The notes under the pieces are model-generated. The model had not been told where the DNA came from. It saw only the letters and a program-made list of their open reading frames with translations, and did not search any database. Both the position numbers and the translations under genes were made by a program. Below, piece after piece: positions 56,726-64,000 of a stretch of 64,000 nt of DNA. The stretch is from Trachythela sp. YZ-2020 (Eukaryota > Cnidaria > Anthozoa > Malacalcyonacea > Clavulariidae), in contig JADLSH010000212.1 in the NCBI GenBank assembly GCA_016169945.1, positions 528,001-592,000 of the forward strand, given 5' to 3'. How positions within the stretch are numbered: position 1 is the stretch's first letter; each line of letters begins with the position of its first letter.

Positions 56726-58960
56726 TTAATTTTCCTGTGGGCATGGTATATGTGTGACGTATATGTGGACTTGAAGTTTACATTTTGGAGACTTCAACCC
56801 GAACCACAAATTTATTATACGAAAAAAGCAAACTAGTCTGAGACCGAAAACGTTGTACCAAAATGGCAAACTTTCACGGAAGAAATTAAATTTTTATCTT
56901 TTTCAAAGATTTCTTGCGCCCATAACAGCGAAATCTCTTTCAAGAGAATCAATGAATTCAGAAAGTTTGCGAAATGAACGCAAATAATCACAGCCCGAAT
57001 TACAGCTGCATAGATTGATGACAATCGTTCCCGAAAATGGAAATTCTGTAATTTTGGAGTGAAATCTTAAGAGTTAATTAATCTCTCCGAGTTAAGCCTT
57101 TTTCGTGCTACGCCTCCGATACACCTAAGCACTAAGCCATCGCTCCAGATATAGCCACAAATCATTGTTCTATCTTTACGGTAAAGAGACCTCTCTGTCG
57201 TAAACCAAAACACGCATAAGTAGATCATTTTATAGACTTGAAGATTTGTAATCCAGGTCTTTTTTTAAATATATACTCTTTGCAAATGATCGTGTTGTAT
57301 TGATTATTATTTAAATGTTTTGGGCTTTCATTTTGACTCAGAATTTCGAAACTTTTGCGCCGTTGTCCACTATCGGGAACACGTGATTGATTGAGTCATT
57401 GAGTGATTTCAGTAGAATATAATTGAATGTATGGTTGCTATATAGAACGATAGTGGGTATTATATGTATGAGTCGACGTCGGGAGGGAAGTTGTGAGTGA
57501 GTTAATTAAAGAACTAACGATGAGGGAATTTTGTGAGATCTTTATTTTAAGTCTCAAATCTATGATAGGAATATTAATTTGAAAGATTAGTGCGTTGATT
57601 GATATTACCCCACGCTATTTTATACTCACGGGCATATATTTTAATAGCTTGTCCTATAGCACCCCTCAAACCATTAGTTAAATTTATGTCCGTCTTGCCT
57701 AGGTCTTTAGCTTAATTTTTTTTCTGGCGTTCTATGTTTGCATATAATATCGCCTAGTCTGAATCTTCAATGTTAATATGACTAAAACTTTTGATCGTGA
57801 TTTATGAGACAGACAACACGTATAGGGTCTGCTAAAACGAAAATACAACTTTTATAGGAAAAACTAGGCTGGAATATCATATGGTAAAAGTACCGACATA
57901 TGACTGTCAAGTTCGCACTTTATATAAGATAATAATACGAGTAGGGGATGACAGTTAAGCTACAGTCATTAACATTTTCGTGGAAATTTTTAATCTCAAG
58001 TGGCAATGTTGGAATTAGTGTTATTAAGACAAAGAGCTCTCTGTAACATGTCCTCAACCAAAACACACTTACATACATGCGGCGCGCGGTACATATAATT
58101 TAATAGATTTGAGGAATTGTAACCAAGAACAAGGGACTTTGTAAAATCATATTTCTTTTCGGATTATCGTGTTGCCTAGAACGCTATTACATCGAGAAAA
58201 GTACTCGTCTTCATCATTAATTTAGTGTGTTTAAATCCTTGCGTTCTTGTTGCAGTTGTTGACGTCTGCGGAACGTCTGATTGTTTGAGTGATTACTGTA
58301 TATTGATTGTGATTGTTTACTGTAGGACGCGAGTGTGTATTATCTGTATATTAGGCAAATCCTATAATATATAGCTAAAAGCTTTTGTTTTTACCTTTAT
58401 CTCTTCATATTCTTATACATCTGTTTAATTTATTTTTTTTTCTCAAAAATTGTAAAATATCATAATATAGTGTATTCTAAAAACATTTCTCTCGTAATCT
58501 TAACCTTATTATACTTGACTGTAAATAACTATATAATCTATAAGCTATAACGAACATAACTAGAGGCCTAATAAAATGAAAAGCCTGTGAAGGTTTCTAG
58601 TAGGTCTCTAGCCCTATCATTTGTAAATAATTTAATTATTCTATTGTTAACAAATGTTTTACAAGGGGAAAAATTGAAAGAAAAAGTTGGGAGGGACGTT
58701 TTGGGTGGATTACACCTGAATAAAGACGAGGGAACTTTGTTAGACCTCTAGAATATTAAAGTGAGTAATATTTGTATAAATATTCAGAGCCAAAAAATAT
58801 TTATAACGAAAAATCATGTTTATTCATTTTTAATAATTTTTTAAATTTGTTCAGATAATCTGTTGTACTAGACGGAAATGTTTTATGAAATATAAATGTG
58901 GCTAAACAGGCGTTTTTTCGAGTAAAGTGAGTTAAAATCTAAAATGTCGGCCATATTAAA

Positions 58961-58995
58961 ACGTCATTGTTACCATAGCAACGGTAATAACGTCA
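58961..58995. promoter_or_regulatory. X-box-like site flanked by two CRE half-sites
   Basis: GTTACCATAGCAAC (58969-58982) resembles the X-box bound by RFX factors. ACGTCA occurs at 58961-58966 and 58990-58995, on both sides. No gene start is evident close by, so function is uncertain. Confidence 0.35.
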
Positions 58996-59905
58996 TTTTT
59001 GTGAACAATTTCCGACTCTTAGAATGTTGCTCAATAGATGTGGTACAATTTTTGCTTTCTAACAAGTAACAGTTCTTCAAAAAATTCAATCTAAATGATA
59101 AATTAACCATATTTCAAAAATTGTAGGGAGCCACCTTGAATAGAGTTTATGTTGCTCTGAATGTAAAAATAGCCCAGTTTCTTTCATGAACAAAAGTTTA
59201 GTTCACGAATCTTTCTTCCGATTTTGTTCCGTTGTCATTATTTTGTTGGCTGGCTTTTCCATCTCGTTTTGGCCTATTTTTTCTTGCTTTCTTGCAAACT
59301 TTGCTTTTTAAAACTATATAATATTGTTAATATTGTATTGAAAACAAGCGGTGGCAAAACGAGAAAAATTGAAAACCCAAAATGTGACAGCGCATTATTG
59401 CGTCAGAATGCACGCTTATTTGGCAATCAAAACGCATGCTATATTTCTCCTTTACATAAAAGTAACGTATAGTCCAGATCTACCGGCGTGTCTTTGGGGA
59501 GAATTAGTTCAAAAAAACTAATTCCAAGAGGACCAGTCAGGGCCATCCTTTTTTAATCCAATGCTATACTAAGGAAGAGAACTCAAACTACCATGATAAA
59601 CAGCGGAAATTACACCACTAACAAGTCGCTTCCAAACGAAAGGGCTACCGGGCAGAAGCTGAGGCTTTTTTCTATTACTAAATACAGTTGTATTACAAGG
59701 AAATTCTATTGTCCAGAAACTCCAAAAAAAATTTGCGCCAGATGAAGGAAATTCTAAGCTAGGTGTTAAGAAGTTCCTTTGTAATCGGTCGCGAGCGTAA
59801 CAAGACATTAAAACACCACACGATAGTAAAAAAATATAATTATAAAACGAAAATAATACAAAATCTCTCTCTCGAAAATTCGCCTTCCTTCTCAAAAACC
59901 CCTCA

Positions 59906-60083
59906 CTCCCCAATATCACCCCCTGTCAATCATTCTCAAATTTACAATAACAACGCCTAATATGGTCATCGTATATCATGTTCATTTCACCGTCTTAACT
60001 AATTAACTACAGTATCCTATTAATACTCAAACAATAATATAAACCATAAAATAATTAGGTAACATCTCAAGAATTTGTGACAC
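59906..60083 (-). repeat. 3' LTR of the Gypsy-like element
   Basis: It is nearly identical to 62997-63172 (one or two differences seen, for example AAATTTACA versus AAATTTTCA). Few differences between LTRs suggest a fairly recent insertion. Confidence 0.88.
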
Positions 60084-60087
60084 GACT

Positions 60088-60099
60088 CCCCTCTTCAAG
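60088..60099 (-). other. Polypurine tract
   Basis: GAAGAGGGGAG on - sits directly before the 3' LTR, the usual primer site for plus-strand synthesis. Confidence 0.65.
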
Positions 60100-60167
60100 A
60101 GGGATTTACAGATAAATCACTCCATCCACAAATTCTACGTGTTCGATTCTAGACAATTAGTGTTCTT

Positions 60168-60425
60168 AGTAGACTCGGCTTAGGTAGTCCGCACCAACGT
60201 TTTCTGTTCCTTTGATTGATTCAATTCTCATGGCATAACTCTGTAAAAACATTGCCCATCTCATGACACGATCATTCAAGAATTTAGCTCGATTCAGGTA
60301 GACTAGAGGTTGATGATCCGTCTGGAGCACTTCTGTATCGCCCACACAATTGCCAGACATTCTCTTTCCATGGTGCTGTACTTGCATTCTCTAGGAGCCA
60401 ATTCCCTGCTACCATATTTCCTTCA
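60168..60425 (-). pseudogene. RNase H end of the Gypsy polyprotein
   Basis: Pieces in two frames: KYSTMERECLAIVWAIQKC (the RNase H start region, from about 60405) and DHQPLVYLNRAKFLNDRVMR to VGADYLSRVY, which is typical of the end of Gypsy RNase H. A deletion of roughly 25 bp and a frame change separate them near 60305. No integrase follows. Confidence 0.85.
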
Positions 60426-60429
60426 TAAC

Positions 60430-61210
60430 CATCATCTTCTGTTTTTATTTTCTTTATTTCATCTTCCTTTCTTTCACCACTACGTTCATCATCTTCATCA
60501 CGATTACGTTTGTAACGATCACGATCACGATCAGAACGATCACGATCACCGTCTCGATTTCTATCACGATCACGCTCTCTCTCGCGGTCACGTTCCCCGT
60601 CACGATCTCTATCACGTTCCCCATCACGCTCTTGATCACGTTCCCCATCACGCTCTCGATCACGGCCACGCTCTTTATCGCGTTCACGCTCTCTATCACG
60701 ATCACGCTCCCTGTCACGCTCTTCACCACGTTCACGCTCTCCATCACGATATTTGTCACGTTCACCTTCACGATCACCATCGCGTGTTTCACGTTCGCCC
60801 TCGCGTGTTTCATGTTCGCCCTCGCGTGTTTCACGTTCGCCCTCGCGTGTTTCACGTTCACCCTCGCGTGTTTCACGTTCGCCCTCGCGTGTTTCACGTT
60901 CGCCCTCGCGTGTTTCACGTTTGCCCTCGCGTGTTTCACGTTCTCCCTCGCGTGTTTCACGTTCTCCCTCGCGTGTTTCACGTTCGCCCTCGCGTGTTTC
61001 ACGTTCGCCCTCGCGTGTTTCACGTTCTCCCTCGCGTGTTTCACGTTCGCCCTCGCGTGTTTCACGTTCGCCCTCGCGTGTTTCACGTTCGCCCTCGCGT
61101 GTTTCACGTTCGCCCTCACGTTGACGGTCACCTTCGCGGTCACGGTCCCTGTCTCGATCACGGTCTCTATCAGTACGTTCACTACGATCACGTTCACCGT
61201 TCTGGAGTTT
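60430..61210 (-). repeat. Arg/Glu/Asp-rich coding-like repeat region with 21-bp array
   Basis: The core (about 60780-61125) is a tandem 21-bp unit, about 16 copies, encoding (ETREGER)n on -. The flanks encode degenerate R-D/R-E/R-G-E-R-D runs and a non-repetitive acidic/basic end (KEDEIKKIKTEDDGYE). One long minus-strand frame spans it all (61360-60284), but in a different phase from both the protease and the RNase H. It sits where the reverse transcriptase should be. Such runs are found in splicing and RNA-binding proteins, so it may be captured host coding sequence; I cannot name a source. Confidence 0.8.
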
Positions 61211-61830
61211 CTTCTGCATGGTCCGTCTGACTGCGGTACTTTTCCAAGCTCGGGTCTTCACGTTGTAGTCGCCTAATATCATGTCGATCCACCGCCGATC
61301 CCCTAAGTTCCTCTGGAACTTTGAGTGGCTTCGGGGTATTACTCTTCTTAGCCTGGGCACGAGTGGTCACAGCCGACGCCTCTTGCCAGGAAGTGTCGAG
61401 ATCATCTGGTGCTCTTGCCCCAGGGACATTGCCAATAATAAGAACATAGATTGTTTCCGGGAGGCATTGCGCTTCGACTTCTCCTTTGAGATATGGTGTA
61501 TCTACAGTTATCTTGGCCAATGGAACCTCACGAAGGGTGTTATCTATCAGTAACATATACCCCACCCTTCCCGTCAGTTGGTCATCCGCCACTAGTGATC
61601 TACGTACCACCACCCCACTACAGCCCGTATCCCGCAGAGTGTCAACTACGTTCTCACCCACTCTACCTTTGACCACTGGCATTTTCCTCGCAGTGCTATC
61701 TATCATAGACACACTACCACTCTTTATGAAAGGCAAAGTTTTACCGTTCCTTAATAGTAATTGATCCCCTTGGATACATGATTCCAAACCCGTGTTGTTT
61801 TCTGGGGGATATCCCTGATCAAGGAGGGCA
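61211..61830 (-). pseudogene. Gypsy aspartic protease region
   Basis: The frame includes GRVGENVVDTLRDTGCSGVV, with DTG as the catalytic triplet (about 61640-61614), and LIIGNVPGA, the second conserved strand of retroviral-type proteases. Retroelement proteases cut the Gag-Pol polyprotein as dimers. A linker rich in Lys, Pro and Glu follows, then the frame ends at TGA next to the repeat insert. Confidence 0.85.
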
Positions 61831-61865
61831 GATGCAGACTTCTCAGTATTCTTTCTAGCCTTCCA

Positions 61866-62888
61866 CGACTTGCAATCCCTTGCTAAATGACCCGTACGAT
61901 CGCACATGAAACACCGTTTCTCAACTTGGGGCGTGATTTATTTGGGTTCTCGCTACAATCGATCGCTTTATGTCCATACCCCCCACAGGTAAAACACTGG
62001 ATTCTCCCCCCTGGTTTTCCACTCTTTTCGCCCACGGTACCACCGTCAGTAGGGGTATACCTTCCCTTGGGTGGCTTGTGTAATTTCTTCCCATGAGCGA
62101 TGAGAAATTGCTCAGCAATTTTTGCAGCCACGTCTAAGTTCTCAAGATCTCTCTCTCGCAGATATATCGCTAGCTCTTCAGGGCATGCGTCAATAAATTG
62201 CTCTTTAACAAACAGTTCACACAATGCTTTCAGTTTTAGATAACTCAGTCCAACGAATTAAATAACGTTTCAGTCTAGTAATAAATTGTTCTGGGTTTTC
62301 CCCCTCCTCCGGTTTGCTACTTCTAAATCGTACACAGAAACCGTTTTCCGTGAGGTCATATCTCTTCAACAGGGCTTCTTTCAGCTCTTTATAATTTACT
62401 GCGGCCGTTTCTGACATTCGGGAATAAACGTCTAACGCCTTACCAGTCAACAACGCGCTGAGCGATGTCGCCCATGTCGTCTCGTCCCACTTGTTGCCTT
62501 TCGCGAAGCGTTCGAACCTCTGTTAATAACTGTCTAAATCGTCCTTGCCGTCCCCGAACTCGGGTAGCTTCGGTAATCTCTCTGAGGCCATTCCTGCCCC
62601 ACTAACTGTGTTAACCTCGGTAACACCACCGGCCGTATTCGCCGCTTGTACTTCGAGTTGCTTCATTTCACGTTCATGTCTTCGAATCGCTTCTTTTTCC
62701 TCAGATTCGCGCTGCTGTTGTCGTTCTTTCTCCTCAGATTCTAGCTTCTTCGTCTCGCGCTCTCGCTGTCTTTCTTGTCGCTAATCGTCTACTTTTCGTC
62801 TTTCGAGTTCTTGCTGGTCCTTTACAAAGTCTAATAAAGCTTGTCCCTCCAAATCAAACTCTTTACCGAGTTGAATCCACTTCTCCAT
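61866..62888 (-). pseudogene. Gag with SCAN-like segment and two zinc knuckles, broken
   Basis: Start ATG 62888 (MEKWIQLGKEFDLEG). Then a charged coiled-coil-like segment, KLPEFGDGKDDLDSY, the capsid-like ATSLSALLTGKALDVYSRM and NPEQFITRLKRYLIRW, then FVKEQFIDACPEELAIYLRE, which resembles the SCAN domain related to Gmr1-like Gypsy Gag. Two CCHC knuckles follow: CFTCGGYGHKAIDC and CFMCDRTGHLARDC (the second in a shifted frame). Lesions: TAG at 62783-62781, TAA at 62526-62524, frame breaks near 62217 and 61930. Gag packages the element RNA; this one cannot be made whole. Confidence 0.85.
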
Positions 62889-62996
62889 CGCGCGTATATT
62901 AACTTTGTCTCTCGTATCGAACTCGGTCGTATCAAAATATAAACATCAACTTTCGCTTTACAAATTCACTCTTTAAACGCTCTCGTTTGACCGATT

Positions 62997-63172
62997 CCCC
63001 AATATCACCCCCTGTCAATCATTCTCAAATTTTCAATAACAACGCCTAATATGGTCATCGTATATCATGTTCATTTCACCGTCTTAACTAATTAACTACA
63101 GTATCCTATTAATACTCAAACAATAATATAAACCATAAAATAATTAGGTAACATCTCAAGAATTTGTGACAC
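62997..63172 (-). repeat. 5' LTR of the Gypsy-like element
   Basis: It is the partner of 59906-60083. It ends at GTGACAC followed by TAGGTAATT. A tRNA primer site next to its inner end is not obvious. Confidence 0.88.
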
Positions 63173-63574
63173 TAGGTAATTTTGGATTAAATTAAAGACC
63201 TTTTCGTGTTAAGCCGCCGACACTCTACTGGATGAAAATAAGATAATTTTCGTAATTCGTGTTAAACCACAAAGAAAATAAGTAAATTTTCGACTTACAG
63301 TAGGCACCTGGCCAATCCATGACATTTAACTGATGCATGCATGTATGCAGATGAGATCTTACGCAATTATGAAAATATGGGGAACGATTACATAAAATAA
63401 ACTTTATGAATATTAAATGTTCGCTTCAGTTGATTAAATCTTCATAATTATGGTTAATCAATAAAAATTTCTTTATAGAAGAAATGTTAATTAAATTTCG
63501 CTCACCGGCAAGACGTCGGTGTGTGTCTAGGTATTGCAGTAGTTTCGTCGTGCGGGCTCATACTAAATCCCTCA

Positions 63575-63800
63575 CATAAATTTCAACGTCAAACAGGTCT
63601 CCGAATTTCGGACTCCTTTAGAGGCCAAATGTTTCCAAACTTCACATAAATATCAACATCAAACAGTTGTCCGAATTTCGGACTCCTTTACAGGACAGAT
63701 GTTTCCAAATCTCATATAAATATCAACATCAAACAGGAACCCGAATTTGGACTCCCTAATACAGCTCAAGTGTTTCAATTTCCACATAAATATTACAGTC
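63575..63800 (+). repeat. Tandem repeat, about 75-80-bp unit, about 3 copies
   Basis: Units share AACATCAAACAG, CCGAATTTCGGACTCCTTTA and GATGTTTCCAAA. A further copy in opposite orientation lies at 50267-50320, beside the LRR relic. The last unit is more diverged. Confidence 0.85.
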
Positions 63801-64000
63801 AAATGCACCGAGCAATTGGATTGGAGCTTCCTTTTTGCTAGTAGCCAATCAGAGGCTTTGTTTACAAAATTGGTTGTGAATTTCAATTTGCTCAGAGCAA
63901 TCTCCAAATCAAAATTGCAATATTGCGTGACAATATTGCAATATTGCTCGCAAGAGAACATCCGTTTTGACTGTAACATCAAATGGGTGTTTGAATTCCA
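63801..64000. other. Window end, no gene
   Basis: AT-rich, with a duplicated CAATATTGCAATATTGC motif near 63920-63955. The minus-strand frame across it has no family features. Confidence 0.5.

Larger units (their letters stand above)
55800..59900. other. Long gene-poor stretch
   Basis: Contains a palindromic MITE (56411-56607), a tandem repeat (56630-56725) and an X-box/CRE-like cluster (58961-58995). Open frames near 55889, 56833, 59224 and 59569 show no family features. I see no host exon. Confidence 0.5.
59906..63172 (-). mobile_element. Gypsy-like LTR retrotransposon, defective, with an Arg/Glu-rich insert
   Basis: Direct repeats of about 177 bp flank the element (59906-60083 and 62997-63172). 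In minus orientation they begin TGTCACAAATTC. A purine-rich tract (GAAGAGGGGAG, 60099-60088) precedes the lower-coordinate LTR, as expected. Between them on - are gag (62888 to about 61880), two CCHC knuckles, an aspartic protease, an Arg/Glu/Asp-rich repeat region, and the end of RNase H. The reverse transcriptase core and integrase are missing. Several stops and frameshifts make it non-autonomous. Confidence 0.88.

Noticed and set aside
59569..59919. 116-residue minus-strand frame next to the LTR
   Set aside because: It runs across the LTR border and shows no family features.
60310..61230. 306-residue plus-strand His/Val/Phe-rich frame
   Set aside because: It is the antisense of the 21-bp array region; retroelement order shows that - is the coding strand.

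Overview
This is a eukaryotic, AT-rich window in which genes are split into short exons with GT/AG borders. It is dominated by nested mobile DNA. The best-supported host gene is a TRPA-type ion channel. The retroelement and orphan-gene families seen here (CR1/L2-like LINEs with microsatellite tails, a Gypsy element with a SCAN-like Gag, a HIRAN-like protein, orphan transposon-associated proteins) are ones I associate with cnidarians. An anthozoan is my best guess, but that is inference. No bacterial genes, rRNA or CRISPR arrays are visible.

Layout. 0.2-16 kb is three DNA elements end to end: a composite fold-back element (about 165-3670), a roughly 9.9 kb Mutator-like element whose ends carry GC-rich 13/14-bp minisatellites and which is flanked by a 9-bp duplication (3972-13913), and a hAT-type element with an 8-bp duplication (13971-16027). 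Younger elements sit inside the second: an element with two head-on first exons (THAP on +, acidic protein on -) around a 440-bp palindrome, a 0.7 kb inverted-repeat element, a 2.4 kb inverted-repeat element and a hAT MITE with a perfect 8-bp duplication. From 16.2 to 22.45 kb five exons on + encode the transmembrane part and C-terminus of a TRPA-like channel. Its upstream part (S1, ankyrin repeats) is not visible.

22.9-38.3 kb holds LINE fragments, a small MITE with a tRNA-like core, a 2.09 kb nearly perfect inverted repeat inside a 21-bp satellite, a 1.7 kb inverted-repeat element carrying a broken orphan gene, and a decayed minus-strand LINE with endonuclease and reverse transcriptase. 38.6-44 kb holds two converging multi-exon genes: a HIRAN-like acidic protein on + and an orphan protein on -. 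Both are broken by small lesions and look like the cargo of an undescribed element. 45-56 kb contains more LINE remnants (one with a second LINE inserted in its reading frame), a tRNA-derived SINE, and a decayed leucine-rich-repeat gene. 59.9-63.2 kb is a minus-strand Gypsy-like LTR retrotransposon in which the reverse transcriptase core is replaced by a long Arg/Glu/Asp-rich 21-bp repeat region. The window ends in a short tandem array.

Only the TRPA exons look intact. Almost every other coding region is a transposon gene, and most have stops or frameshifts. Exon borders, duplications and inverted repeats were read by eye, so edges of diverged repeats are approximate.
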